Assembly: GCA_905331475.1 (NCBI GenBank)
Contig: CAJNYU010002220.1
Span: 1 to 64,000 of the forward strand
Length of the DNA stretch: 64,000 bases
Direction of reading: 5' to 3'
DNA from: Rotaria socialis
Taxonomy: Eukaryota > Rotifera > Eurotatoria > Philodinida > Philodinidae
In this document: piece after piece, positions 1-15,000 of the stretch
Layout: every line of letters begins with the position of its first letter
How positions within the stretch are numbered: the stretch's first letter is position 1
The notes under the pieces: generated by a model
The model's input: the letters and a program-made list of their open reading frames with translations, nothing else
Database searches by the model: none
What the model was told of the DNA's origin: nothing
Translations under genes and position numbers: made by a program

Positions 1-2322
1 ATGAATTATATGAATAAAGATCTCATTGTTTGCCATATCTTTTTTCTATTCACCAGATCCACCAAATTAGTGAAAATGATACCAAAATGTCACTCTCTCA
101 TACTAGTCATATAAATCATTTTCAATAGCCAATAGGAGTCATCTTTAGAATGGGACGAGTTACTGTTCGACTTTCTCTCTTTATGGGACCAATTAAGAGA
201 AAACTCATTTTTGTATGGGACGAAAAAAGAGAGCAAAACAGGGACAAATTTTTGTGGGCCTAATAATGGTCCTAATCAAGAGTAGACCAATCGATTATGT
301 TCTAGTATAGAAATAACAAAAGATTAAATTGTTTTGTGTTCTTAAACAGATGGTTTATATACGATATATCTTGAAGTTAGATGATTCTTTCTCGCACGAG
401 ACGACAACAAAAGAAAATATTCTTTAAATGTACCATTGAGAAATTATCAAGAAAAAGAAAGCTTATAGATTACTTTGATTTCTTTTTATTTCTCGTTCTC
501 GAAATTCGTATGAATTTTTTCTCTACTATTTTGAATCATAACAACAAAAGACTTTAGAAAGTATTTATGTGAATAGAGTCTATTTTTTTATTGAGTCCTT
601 TTTATTTTCTTCGCACTGATTGAATGTAAGTCGAGTATTTCTTGCAATTAGGGTTATAATAATAAGCATAAATATTTATACTGCGAAGAAAAAGATCAAA
701 GGATACTTAATAGACTCGTTAAATATTAACAGAGTTTTATCTTGTTAAACAAATGATTTATCCGTCATTAAAAAATGTATTCTGTGCAGATCAATATGCG
801 ATCCAATGGCGTTTTATCGAAAACGATACCACACGCACTTTCGTGATTTAAAAATTTTGATTAAATATGCAAAAACTTGGAAACGTCACATAATGAAAAT
901 AGCAACTATTTCGTGTTTTTCTTACAAATGCTAATTATATAACGTTTGAGATGAATATTCTACTTGTCTTTCAAACTATTGTTCTCTGTTCAGTTTTGAT
1001 AGTGCTTAGATGAGAGCATCATTTATGTTGAAGTGTAACTTCAATATTTTGGCTTTTTTTTTATTCGAAAAAAATTAAATAAAGAAAAACCACAATAGGC
1101 ATTGACTTCTATCAGTGTCTCCAAACAGCTATCAACATGATTCGTTTTCGCTATTGTAACTTGCGGGTTTTTTTTTCATAGGAAAACAGCATTCAGGAAC
1201 TTAGAGTCAACGGCAACCTATGGCTTACTCGCTAAGATCTCCGAGTACAGAAATTAAAACATTTTCTCGATTAGCTGTCATCCAAAAGCCTAGGAAAGGA
1301 GACAGGTTTTTTGAAAGATGTCTGTAGGTTTTGGAATCAATCTTGTAAAATCAAGACTTTTAGTTGTTTCTAAAGATGACATCAAAGATTTTTGTAGAAG
1401 TGATAGTTTTCGACTAATGGCTAAACTTTTCAGGTCTCAAAAAGAACTTTTGAATAGAAAAAAAAAATGTTTCCTAGGGCACTAATCTCGTATACTGCAT
1501 GTTACATTACCAAATTTTTTTCTTTGCATAAAATTAAATTTTCGATTATACTCCATACAGTGAAATTAGAATCAAGAGTGTTATGCATTTTACACTTTAT
1601 TTTTCCATATAAATACAGGAAATCAACAAGTTCTATCTTGCACTTCCTATATTCGAAATCATTTTTCTAGAAATTTATCTAAAATAAATTTATGAAGCTA
1701 GTATAAATAGATATATAAGTTTTAAACCCGAGTTCATAGGTAAATTTCGCTGTTGGTATTCAAAAAGATCACTTTATCAAATAATTATATGTTGATCCAT
1801 CAATTAATTTTATCCACGAGAAAACGTTTGGCTGATGATGCTAGTCTCTTATATTATATGATTGAATAAGAGACAATTGAATAAATATTGTTATCCAGCT
1901 GACATTTCACATACAATATGTATATATATATATCCCTGCTGTGCAATCAATCAATCAAAAATATTCCTCCTCTTTTTTTCATGTCGATGAAGCATTTGAC
2001 AGTTTCCAACTGTGCAATATTGAATATTTTGAATGAAACATGAATATGAACAATTCTATGATAATTTTACCTTTCTTGTTTTTTCTCTTCTTCTTCTTCT
2101 TCTTTCCTTCATTCATTCTTAAAGAAATATTTCTATTGATGGTTATCGTGCAAGACGAAATTGACATATTAATTAGTTCAATGCACGAGTCTCCTGTTGT
2201 TTTAACTTAGTCGCTTTCCAACTGTTATACTTTCCTTTTATGACATTCAATACAATCAACTGATGGCAATAACTTCAAGTCATTTTTAATTTTTTAAATA
2301 TATCATCAGCATATTTCTTAGC
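1..2322. other. Gene-free AT-rich stretch upstream of the bHLH gene
   Basis: No exon chain with coding character is visible on either strand. The short open frames here are low-complexity and rich in Phe, Ile, Lys and Ser, as expected from AT-rich DNA. Simple repeats occur, including a TA run near 1920-1932 and a CTT run near 2088-2103. The hexamer TGGGAC recurs three times between about 150 and 220, but I could not define a repeat from it. The region may carry control elements of the bHLH gene; none is identifiable by eye. Confidence 0.5.
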
Positions 2323-2712
2323 ATGGAAAAAATGAAAACCCAAGCACAACAACAAACAGCAACGAAAATCATGAATAAAAAGAAATCACCAACAGAATTT
2401 GTTGCAAGACGAACACCACCATCGATTATTCAAGTTGAAAAAACACGTCGTGTTGCCGCTAATGCACGTGAACGCCGTCGTATGAATGGTCTTAATACAG
2501 CATTTGATCGTCTACGAACGGTTTTACCTTCTTCGATGTTTCAACAACAACGACGTTTTTCAAAATATGAAACATTACAAATGGCTCAAAGTTACATAGC
2601 TGCACTTCAATCAATATTAAATCATAATACATCATCGGATAATGATCATAGTTTTGTAAATGTAAGTAGTACAACCGATGAAGATATGGATGATCAAACT
2701 GTGAACTATTAG
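2323..2712 (+). CDS. Atonal-family bHLH transcription factor (ATOH1/ATOH7-like)
   Basis: Single-exon gene of 129 codons. Residues about 42-97 form a complete basic helix-loop-helix domain. The basic region reads [20 protein letters not shown] and helix 2 reads [20 protein letters not shown], which is the atonal signature (ANARERRRM with KYETLQMAQ), closer to ATOH1/ATOH7 than to neurogenin or achaete-scute. The loop is slightly long, with a QQQRR stretch. Such factors bind E-boxes in the nucleus as dimers with E proteins and commit cells to sensory or neural fates; that role is known for the family and inferred here. The N-terminus is short and basic; the C-terminus is acidic and Ser/Thr-rich. 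The start is the first ATG of the frame. The protein is much shorter than vertebrate ATOH1. It converges on the large minus-strand gene. Confidence 0.9.
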   Translation: MEKMKTQAQQQTATKIMNKKKSPTEFVARRTPPSIIQVEKTRRVAANARERRRMNGLNTAFDRLRTVLPSSMFQQQRRFSKYETLQMAQSYIAALQSILNHNTSSDNDHSFVNVSSTTDEDMDDQTVNY

Positions 2713-3011
2713 AATAAAAACAAAACATATTAGACGATCTTTTTGACTGATTCCTATTATAATCATGGCAATTGTATTTTATCAGAAAAAAAAGAATTTG
2801 GCTTGACAAAGAAACAAAAAATAATAATAATAATAAAGAGAGAGCAATAAAGCAAACGATATAAAGCACGAAACCTGAGAGATGGACATACGCATTCACA
2901 AACGAGAAAAACACATTTTCGTAAAATCAAAAATCATTCAGAGAGAGAAGCTAATATTAAGCAAAGAAAAATATGAATTGATATCGATGATCTAATGTGG
3001 ACGAATTTTAC

Positions 3012-3036
3012 GATGATGATGATGACGATGGTGATG
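3012..3036. repeat. GAT-rich microsatellite
   Basis: Imperfect GAT/GAC trinucleotide run in the gap between the convergent bHLH and centrosomal-scaffold genes. A short CA run also lies near 3617-3631 inside the last intron region of the large gene. No function is implied. Confidence 0.8.
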
Positions 3037-3065
3037 CGTGCGTTTGAACACTACTTGGTAACATG

Positions 3066-6000
3066 TCATTTAGATTTGGATGGCTCTTTTAAATGATGTT
3101 CCATATTTGAACGAGCTTTTTGTAAAACATCTAACGTTGGTCGAACTAAAATAGAGAAAAAACGAACCGTATTAAAAAAAACATGATTCTCTTGAATTTT
3201 TCACATCGCTTGGATGAACACATAAGAACAATTCTTTTGCATTCGTAGCTAAGATAGTACTCAAATATTTAAAGATACCTCAACGTAAACTATGTTTCTT
3301 GTTAATGGTATTGGAATGTTTGTCGAGTGGCGAGAAAATGAAATTTTCTAAGTACTATTTTGAAAACTTTGAATACGATTAGAAACTGTTAAGTGTTCGG
3401 AAGGTACAAACATTAGCATTAGAGATCACATATAAAAAAAACGTAATAAAACAAAGAAATAATTGTAAGCAAACAAAAAAAAACAATTCAATCATGCATA
3501 ATAAAATATATATTGACTCATGCATTAAACATTCAATTATCTATTAGTGAAATTTATTTGACAGGTGCAAAGGAATAGAAATGTTTATATATAAAATGTA
3601 TATTTGTCGCTTGTTTACACACACACACACAAAACTTACGCAGCAATGCCAAATAATCGTCTGTATTAGCTTTTTTGTGATTTGCTTTCTGCAAATAGTT
3701 TAGATTAAATAAGAAAATTGAAAGGAATTTATTTTCGTCTCCTCATATATTCATATACGGGGGAAATAAAAATATGAAAAAATGAACTAAGCAGAAGCTT
3801 GAGCAAATACTTACTGTTAATTGAGAAAGTACTTGATCCATATACACTGATTGTTCTTTGTATTTTTGTCTTAAACTTTGTAGCTCTTGCATATATTTTG
3901 ATTGAGAAATTCGAAGTTCTTTATTCTAAAAAATTTGAAAATATAAAACTTTGTTTTAATATTAGAAAGAGAAATTAACCTCATTGGCAAGACGTGGATC
4001 ATTAAATGGATGTTCATCGTAGCCATTCTTAACCGGTAGATATGCTTTCCAATATGCTTCAATAAATTGATAAGCTTGTTCAAAGCGTATAAGACATTGA
4101 TTAAGGGAATTTAAACGATGTTCAAGCCATTCAATGGATGGTTCAGTTATAGACGAAGTCTAATTGAATAAGAAAAAAAATTAAATTAAGAAAAATTTGG
4201 AAATTTACACATTGATTAATGCAAAAAGAGAAAAAAATCCAAATCTTTATTTGCATTATTAATATTCATAAGGAAAATAAAATATCGATGAAACTAAATT
4301 TTATATGTCAAACAGAAGCTTGATTCTTCTTTCTTGTAGGTATCTAAACTGAAGAATTTCCAACTTTGAAAAATTCTAAATACACTGTGATTTGTTGTAG
4401 CATCGATAGCTGGATCAATAAATGTTTCTAAAAGATTTGATCTAGCTCTTCAAGAAATCATCTCGATTTAATTATTGTTATTAGTTTCTTTTATTTAAAT
4501 ATATTGCTGACTAATGAATAATTGACATGTAAGAAACCGTAGATAGACGGGAAAATAGATGATCGTATTGGATATTGTAATGAATATTTAATCACATAAC
4601 GATAAATATGAAATATTAGACAGAGTTCTTTTCAATTCAATGTTGCATAAACTCACGATTTAGAATAAAATCAGATAAAATGTACAGCGATAGATAGAGA
4701 AAAACAAATTCGACTAACAATATGTATATGTTCATTTGTGAATCAAAATTCTTGTAATTAAGAGACGCAAAAATACTTTGAAAAAAGAACAAGTTTTGCT
4801 GGTCAGCTAAGTTATAACACAATTTTATTTTGGTAGATAGAAATTAAGATTTCCAAAATTGAAATCATCTTGATTCACACTAGATATTGTGTAAGAGTCA
4901 GTAAGATATCGTAACCTTCTTTATATCCGTCAATTAAAATATTATGCATGAAAAAGAGAAAGAATTGATAATCAAACATACGAATTTTGATCGAAGTTTT
5001 TCTTTAATTTTAACTTCAATTGCTTTTAATTCAATTTTGATATCAGCCATTAATCGCCGAAGATTCTCATGATTTTCTAATTCTCCAACAATATACATTT
5101 TTCCAAGAGCTAAAACAAAAATTGTAAAATTATTTATTTCAACAAATCAAAAGCAAGTAGTACTTATTCGTTCAGGTTCTATAATAACAAAATTAAATAT
5201 TTTCAAATAATTAAATTAAATTAAAAATATTTTTCACTTACCAAGTTCTGTAGTTGACGATCCGAGAGGTCTCGCACGCTTTTCATCAGTTATACTTGTA
5301 AATGATATATTTTCAGCACCAACTGAACCAGATGCATCAATAATGCGTAGATCAGGGTATGATACGCCATGACCACAAAATGTAAATTCACGTTTCGTTT
5401 GGGTTACACGAATATTTTCATCTAATTTAGCTTGTAATTCATTTTGTTTTTGAATACTTTGTTCAAGATCATGACGAAGACGACGCATTTCTTCTAATAA
5501 TTCGGACATTTCACTTGTTCGAATAGTCATTTCACCTTTACCACCATCTAAATGTAAATTATTAAATAATTCAAACTAAAAAAAAAGAACAGCATAAAGT
5601 GTATATACCACGATGCGAAATTTGTTTTTCTAATAAGCTAATTTGTTTTTCATAATGATCAATTAAATCTTTTTTACTGTTTATGTCATTATATAATAGT
5701 TTTATTTCACCATGCAATCTAGAAAAGTAAGAGAAGATAAATAACAGAATTATTATCTTTTGTAACTGAACCTTTGATTTTGATCTTGAGCTTGATCAAG
5801 TTGAGTTTTTGTTGATTTTAATAAATCGAGTTGTACTCGTAATTGACGTAAATCATTTTGTTTAGTATTCAAGTCATCAATTAAATCTGTATGAGCTTTT
5901 TCAGAATTAAGACGACATTGATTTAGTTCATATTCATAAGTTTTTTTCAAACTAAAATTTATTAGTAAAAGAACAAATTATTTTTCTCTGAGATTACAAC

Positions 6001-9000
6001 ATTAGACACAACAACATCAATTGGAAATTTCATTAAAAATGATACGATAACAGTTCGCACTGATACGGATTGTAAAATATCTAACTAGCATTTCTATGAA
6101 TGAGATCCTTGAAATTTAAATACAAGATTTCCTAGCAAAAGTATTTTGAAAAATAGCAAGAAAAAACCGCTTTCTTAACGAGATTTAATCGTAGCGGTTC
6201 TATTCACTGGTTAGCTTCAATGTTTTAATCTGTATTTATAACTCAAGGAAGTCATTTGAATAGGGTCATTTTACGAAGATTTCTATACAAAGTCATTTCC
6301 TTTGGATTCAAAAATGCTATTTTTTTGATAATAGTTTCCAAAGATACTTCCAATAACTTTCTACACGATATATTTTCAAAAAGCAAATAAAAAGGATGAT
6401 CATTGATATTTATTCTGATAATGTTTTTTTTCTATTCAAATTCGAAATGAGCTACAATAAATTGATCCTTCGTTGCGTGCTATTTTCTCACTAGATGAAT
6501 AGTAAGAATAAAGATAAATTTACTCATTCAGTTCTTTTGTTATTTGTCTAATTTGATCGTCTTTATCACTCATTTGCCGTTGATATTCTTGTTGCGTTAT
6601 AGTACAACGAGTGCTAAACAAATTAAAAATAAAAATCGATAATGATGAACTCTTATGTATTCAATTGAAAATGCTTTTACCTATCCATAACACTTTCCAC
6701 GCCGCTGTCTTTTTTGTTCAGCGATGTTTCTAAATAATAAGCATAGAAAAATAGTTAATATAGTGTTAAAGCATTTTTGAGTTATATTTAGGTGATGGTT
6801 AAGATATAAAAGTGAACAAATACACATGTAATATTTGATCTCATTTGCTTTTCCTAGCTTAAGTATAGAGCAACAAAAGCAAAAGTTGAAATCAATGAGT
6901 TTATGTTAACGAAGTGCATTATGTTTAAGAAAAAGAGAAAAACAGCACAGATTCAGGATAACACTATGCTTTTTGTTCTAGAACCGACGTGTAATTACAA
7001 TATATTATCATTAATCATTTCCTTCTGTCGGTCTGTCTAGAAAATTGATTTCATAAATAATATTTTAATAAAATTCAAAACAAATAATGCTAACATACTT
7101 TTTGTTTTATCAAATTCCTGTGAAATATTAACATTTACGTCGATTATTAAATCATCAGTTGCATGCGGTTTTTCTTCATAAAATATTATTTGATGGTGTT
7201 CATATTTCTACAAACAAATTTTAATCAGAAAAGTCTGTCAAAGAAATGGATAATATAAATCCCAAGTGTAGGTAGAGAAACTTCATTGTTATATCAATTT
7301 AAAAAATAAAGATTGTGATCGATTTTAACGACACCAAGAAAGCTAGCTTTTGTATTTTTACAAAACTTTTTCATAGAGACAAGTCTCTATAAAAAAAATG
7401 TACTTTCATTCTCTCATACGAATATAAAATCTACCGATATTTATCTTTTAAGATATCAACTTTAGAAACTATTAAATTGAAAGTTAATTTTGATTTTGAG
7501 ATCAGGATTTTTGTGATCCTATGGAAAAGTGTTATATTATTCAAAAACAAAAAGTTGTGTTGATACAGAATGTCTACAATAATATTCTAAGAGAATGACA
7601 TCGTTTTAGAATATTTAATGTTCACTAGAGTTTATATAATATTGATTATCTTAATTCTAATTGATGAATTCTTATTGTTAACAAACCTTAGGTATTATTG
7701 GTGCATGTTGATTTGAACTGTTAATTGATTCTTCAACAAAACTTCGTTGCTTTTTAATAAGATTTTGACGTCGCTCCGATTGCAGTTGTTTTAATTCATT
7801 CACTTTATAGAGTTTTTCAAGTTCGTTTTTAAGTAGATTCGATTCATTTTTATAAGTATTAATAACAAGATTTAAATTCTAGAGGGAAAAAACAAATAAT
7901 TATATTAACTTAATGTCGAAATATCGTCTGGGAAAAGTGTTAAAATAAAAAAAGTAGCAGGTTTAATTCATTCATCTCCAAAAAGATCCCAATCAATACA
8001 ATTCTGTTTATTAAATAATTGAAGCTTTCGGTTAGATTATTATCAAAGTCGGTTGAATATCAGATAGCTACTCCTTTCCATTCTTACACACTCTATGTAG
8101 GGATTCTCATGTCACACGATTGACAGTAGGTAGATATTCCTAAAACTGGAATCTATATCGGAAGATTTTATCTTTCACCATATTATCAGATCCATCATCA
8201 ATCAGTTTTTTTTTAGGAGTTTCTCATTAACCATTTTCAAAAATCTGCTTACCTTGTTTTGTTCAGTTAGTTTTTGTAATACTGTTGGTTGAATTATATA
8301 TGGTACATGTAAACGAACTCGTTTTTGTAATTGTTCAATATATTTCTTTTGATTACGAATTATTTCTCGTAGTTCGCCTATAGATTTACTATCATTAGAA
8401 TTATCTGTCGTTTTATCATGTGATTTAATGATATTTATAAATGAAGACATTTTTCGACCAGTATCTTCGGCACTGTGTCGACGTTGTCGAATCGAAGAGG
8501 ACTCGATTAGACCTAAATAATTAATTTTCTTATTAAGAATGAATAGTTAATCAAGTCAATTTAAACTATTTTCGATAACTATTCAGTTTCTATCATCATC
8601 ATTTTTAGAATCATTTTGAAACAAAGCATTCAATTACGTCGAGTTCATTAACATGAATAATATATTTGATACTAAAATTTCATTTTTTATCTTAATAGAA
8701 AAGTCTAGTTAGATAAAAGCTTATCTTCTATTTATATATCTAAAGTTACATGATTGCATTTCAATTTTAAAGTATTCGTAGCTAGATAAAATATTGAAAG
8801 CATGGCCATCCATCGTTCTCATTCACACATACTCACAGTTACCAATAGAATAATTACGACTGTATGATATTGAAAACGAGTGTTATTTCAGCAAAGATTT
8901 TCTTTGAATAAATTTCGTATTGAAGTCGTTCACTATTATTTTTGTTTTATGATAGCCTTCAGATTTATTCTACTCAATCGAAAATTAGCAAAATCTCGTG

Positions 9001-12000
9001 ATTATATAGGAAATAGAAACGAGTATTTTTCATGAAGTTTGTCAAAAGCGTATTTTTAAAAGAAAACAAAACTACGAACCAGCATCATATAATAATTTGT
9101 AATACTTGATCAATTTTCGATAATGGTGTCTTGATTGATTTTCAAAACGATGGCATTTTTCTTTAAGACGAATTAACTGTTCGTGCCATTTGATGTTTGC
9201 GCATTGCAAAAGTTCTGTGGGGGATTTATTAGTCCTCGATGATAGTTCAGTAGCTGATAATGACACACCATTATTCAATAGACTAATATGTAATTCTAAT
9301 CATTGCAGACAGAGAAGGAGAGAATGTGCAAGCAATCATTTCAAGTGAAGAAGATTACGAAAAAAAGAAATTTAGAATAGTAGAATGTTAGAACAGTGAA
9401 GACAAGCATAAAGCATCGATTGATATCAAAGAGAAAGTAACGAATCATTAGACAAACACCTGATGATGATCTCGAAATCGCATTGAGCACAGCAGTACGA
9501 GTATTATTAGACCGATTTTGTTTTGCTTTTAATGCTTCAAGTTCATCATGATAATTGGCTAATTCAAGAGTTAATTCTGCTCGAGTATTCGAACCTTGGA
9601 TATCGAGTAATGCATCAAGTTTACGCCATAAAACTTGATTAACATATTTTTGACGTGCTAATTCTTTGCGTACATCGAGTAATTGATTGTGTAATTCGGT
9701 TATATTAGGTGTTTTCTCTGTTAATTATATACTCACGTTGAAAAAATCATTTTTATTTTATTTAATAAGCGCAAGAAGTAGAAATAATTGCTTGTATTTA
9801 TTTATTTTTAACTACTACATTAGAAGAACTCCATAAACTTACTTGCTAACTGTTGGACCAATCCTTCGTTGTCTTGTAAAGCCATTTCAAGTTCATATAG
9901 GAGTTCTTCACGATTTAGATGATCAAAATTCATTGATCTTGGGCGACCTGAAATTAAATACATAAATCAGGAAAGATTCTTATAAAATGATCGTGATATT
10001 TTTATTACGCTAACATTGATACGTCGAATCTTTGCTTTCAAATTCGAACTAGATATGTCATAGAGACTCTAATAGGTTATGAAAACTATCAGATCAGTTC
10101 GGGTTAATAACCTATGTATGTCCATCAAGATTATTCATTTTTACTCAGTTTTGCAATATAAACCCATTGGTTTTCTTTTGAACAGTCAACATGATTGTAC
10201 TCTATAGGCTTAATTCTTTAGATACGGTAGGACAATGAACTTTCGAATTTCGACTTCAACATTTTCATAAAAAAATTGTTTTTTTTCTTCTAAGATAAGA
10301 ATATAGAATCTGTAGGATGACTATACCTTAATATATGAAAATTTCAAAATAAGTTACTCTCATCTAATTTTAGTTCAATGTTAAGTTTTAATTCGAAATT
10401 GAATAATCTTTTTTATTGGCCTCTCTTCGATATATCATAATATCATATTTTAAATAACGCCAATAATGAACTATACACTTGAACTAATTTTGATTATTCA
10501 TAATGAATAAGGACCTGTACGATCCACATATACGAAGATAAAAAATCATTGATTCATTGGAACGAGAATTCCCCTCGTGAGATGACTTCTTAAGCTCAAG
10601 TTTATTATATACATGCACTTATATGAATAGAATATATCTGATTGTTCGACATCATTTACTTCGACATTATGGTTAATGATCTATTGATGAAGATATATGG
10701 TTGCTTTACTCAAAGACTCAAAATGAAATACCATATTTTTTTCGACATATCCAATAACCCAATAGATTCGATTCATGCATCCTTCTGCGATAAGTAATAC
10801 TTGGATTTTGCTTTTCATATAAATGTATTTTATCGGATTAGTATCGAGAGAATATTAGAAACGAACAACTTACGTTGAACTTCAACTCGTTGAGCATATT
10901 GAACAGTGGACGAGTCAACCTAGATAAAATAATGTGTTTAAACTAGTCAAAATTCAAGAAACGTACTCGTCCACTTGGAATTTTATCACTACGAGTTCGA
11001 TCTAATTGTCTTTTAAGTTCGTCAATTAACTGAAATAGAGAGAAATAAACAACAATAGAAGATATAGAAAATTTCTCTGATTTACATCATCTTTCTTTTG
11101 AAGTTCTAATTTTAGGACAACATTGGCAGGAGCTCGTGCTCCTGAATATTCACTTCTTGAATCTTGATCAGATTCACGAGATTTTGAACGTAATTTATTA
11201 ATTACTGCTTCTTTAGCGAGATCAGTCTGTCGTAATTTCTGTGCATAAAAATAAATAAATAAATAAGCAGTATATTTTATCTTTCTAATTTACATCTATT
11301 TCATCATCTTTTGCAACTAATTTTTTACGTAAAGAAACAATAGTTTGATCGCGATCTTCTAAATCGGCTTTATATTGATTTTCCATTTGCTGTCAAAGTA
11401 GAAACAATTATAGTCACAGTAAGCAAACTCGAAAGGATAAAAAATAATAAAAACAATCGACTTACTTCATAATGAAGTTGTGTTCGATTATAATCACTTT
11501 GAAAAGTATTATGGCTTTGACGAGTTTCTTTTAACGTTCTATCAGAATCATCTATAGTACGTTGAAGATTCTAAAATGAATTAAGAAAAAAACTTTCGCT
11601 TTTTCCGTTCATTTATTTATTATACAATAGCATAGGTGCTTTTGTGAATGAAAAGGAAGACTATGTGTAAATTTAATGTTTGTTGCGGCTGAAAACTAGA
11701 TATTTTTGTCTGTTCTTGTTCTTTTACTTTAAATTGATAAAGTAGTTGAGTTTTCCTGCTGTTCTTCTTTTTGTTTTCATTTTTATACCAGTAGTCAATG
11801 GCAAAATTAACCTCATAGAATGCCTTTTTTCTCTTTTAATAGCCGACAATGAGAACATATAGCGTTAGTAGTGTTTACGAAAAAGATATTAGACAAAGCA
11901 TGTGCACATATGTGAATAGGTTTGTTTCTTTTTGCATACGAGAATACTGTATGTTTCTTACTCGAAGTGAATCAATACGATGCTTTCGTTTCTAAATGTC

Positions 12001-15000
12001 ACTCACAGTATCTTATGTTAATTTCTATCTAATTTAATACTACAGATTTCATTGTAGTTTCTATATTACCTGTATAGAATCTTCTCGATGTCGTAGTTGA
12101 GCTTTAAGATCTTCAATTATACCTTGATAGTGTGCAATTTGTTCCGGCGTTATATTTCGAATCTAAATTCGTTAATGAAAATTACCATTAAAAAGAACTG
12201 AATGAAATATTTTACTTGAGTCATTTCTAATTGTCTTTCTAATGTTCTGATTCTATCCAAATGAGCCTGATGTCAAAGAAAAAACTGAAAATTTCTTTGT
12301 CTTTCTCCATTGATATACGAACTTCGTTTTCTTCAATTGCAATATTTAAATCAACAGTTAATATATCACGTTTTTGACGACAATTATCAAGTTCATGCTG
12401 TTGAGTCTAGAAAAATTCCAAACGAAAATTTAGTTTTTGAAACAAAACAACTTTCTATACATTAAGAGATTGTTGAATTTGTTGTAATTTAGCATTGGTA
12501 TTATTAATTTCACGTTCTTGATCACGAATAACGGTTTGTAATTCACTTATATGACGTTCGTTTTCAACAATAATCAATTTTTTTTCATTTAATAATTGTT
12601 CACTTTTTTGATCACGTATTTGACACTCTTGTCTTAATATTTCAGAACGAGAGGTATTATTTGAATTACCCTAGATTGGAGATTATTTCAGGTTGTAATA
12701 GAATATAAATTAGAATTATTGAACTAACGTATTGAATACTATTTAGGAATCGATCAGCTTGTTGGTTTCTGATTGGAATTGATTCACTATAAACTTCAGT
12801 AAAACGTTCTCCTGGTGCGGCTTCTTGTTCTAATGATTCAATGCGAATCTACAATTAGGAGCGAATAAATTTAAAAAAAAAGAAAAGACTCATTTCTATT
12901 TTTCAATAGAACGTACTTCGAAGTCTAATTGAAGGTCTTTTGGTTCATACGAAGATTGAGCATGTTGCAGTTCCTTGAATAAACATAGATTTTCATTCAA
13001 TTAATATTTTAGCTGATTGTTATTACTTTGATTATATTATCTTTTTCAAGAAGTTTTCTTTCAAGTGTATTGATCTAAATATATATATATAGAAAGTAGT
13101 TATTGATTTGACTTAAGAGTTCAATAAAATTAGGATTTTTTTCTTTCTAAAAACATTCTCACGTTTAATATCAAAACATAAAACGAACTTTTTTCTTTCT
13201 CATCTGAGAGAGATTCTGTTCTAGCTATAAAAATGAAAGTAAAATTATCAATGTGTTCTGGATAAATAATTACAATTGTTCTAAACTATATATTCTCAAA
13301 ATATTCTATTGTTAACAATAAAAACAAAATTAGATATGCTTGAAGCATGTTCATTTCAGACAAAAAAACCTTCACCGAAATATTCAGCGTACTGATCTAT
13401 GAAAAAGTCATTTCATGTAAAAGCATTTATTCATTTCATAATGAATATGTTATGCAAATTACTTGTGACGTAATCAATTTTAAGAATTTCTCATCTTCTC
13501 GTAGCAGATTCAGTTAGATGCATTTATCAGCAGAAAATCATGAAGCAAAATAAATTGTAATGGTTTCTTTCCTTATGATTTATTTTTTGTTTTATGTCAG
13601 TCTTAGCAATATTCAAACGGTCACCTCTCTAATATATACGCACTATACTGTGTCAATTCTTTTACTTCAATTGAGAACAGGTCTTTAATTATGAAGATTG
13701 AGCGAGTAGTGCTATGCTTTTTTCCGAAATGAGTTACTGTCAATCACGATATGATCTCAATTCTGCATCTATTCCTTCAAGGTTTTTCTTAAAAGAAATA
13801 GACATAACTTATAAATACCTTTTCATGTACTATTCTTTAACTAATAGACGCTGTCAATGGCCAAACTAGGTTTCTTTTTTTCTGCTGTGTCCTTTGCAAA
13901 TGCTATAAAAATTTGCTTTTTTTTTGTTAAATCAAAATATATTTTTATGTAGTTTCATAAATTTGATTTAAACGCAGAAGAAGTACAAAACAAATGGCTT
14001 GAACTTTTAAGTCATTAATAATTAATTATTGAGTTTTCTTTACGTAAAACGGCATGGCATCTATTTCGTTGAAATCAAACAATATCAATTACCTTAGGTT
14101 AAAATTTGTCTATAAAAAAATTGTTATTTTTTTCTTTACGAATTGAAATAAGATGAGAGTGTAATTGTTGCTGCGTTCGATGAGAAAATGAGTAAAGAGC
14201 AAAAATGAAAAAAAAGAGTAAAACTCTTCACATTTTCTTCGTTCTTTCTATTCCTATTCAAGCCAATCAATTGAATATACAAAGAAACAACGAAATATTG
14301 AAGAGCTTGTTTGACTCTCAATTAAGATTCAACAACTACTATTAACTTAATGTTTATACGTCATTTTGATGTTTCATTTTCTTACCAATTCCTCTTTGTT
14401 TTCATTTGCTTGAACAAGACCCTTTCGAACACGTTCTTCAAATTCCGTTAAAGTTTTCTATCAACAAAATGAAGACAAAGCCTATTACTAAATTATACAT
14501 GTTGTTTTTCGCATACTTGTCTAGAGTCATTGTTAGCTTGTTGTTCGATTCGATATTGATTATATTGACGTTGAATATGTTCATTTGATTCGATAAGTTT
14601 TGTATTTTCTTGACGAAGATCACCAATTTTTGTTTCATACTAATAAAAATAATTTAAAAAAGAACGACATGTTAACAAAAAAGAAAAGAAAACAATAAGT
14701 AGTGTTCGATGTACTTGACTGAATTGTATTTCAGTTAATCGACATTTATTTTCTAAATCCTATACAAAATTACAAAAGATTATTATATAGAAATAAATAT
14801 AATAATCTACTTGTAAACGATCTGTTTTCAATTTGAAATCTTCAGCATATCCTTTTGATATTTCACGTTCAAGTCGTTCGTTTTCTTCTTGAGATATACT
14901 CAGAGCTATTCGAAGACGATCGATGTCCACTGCGCAGGTCTGATAAAGAATAAACGATATTTCTATGCGAGACACATAGTAGTTATAGATACTAACTTTA

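Noticed and set aside
1467..1670. 67-codon open frame on the plus strand
   Set aside because: Phe/Ile/Ser-rich composition, no domain, no splice partners; typical of AT-rich non-coding DNA.
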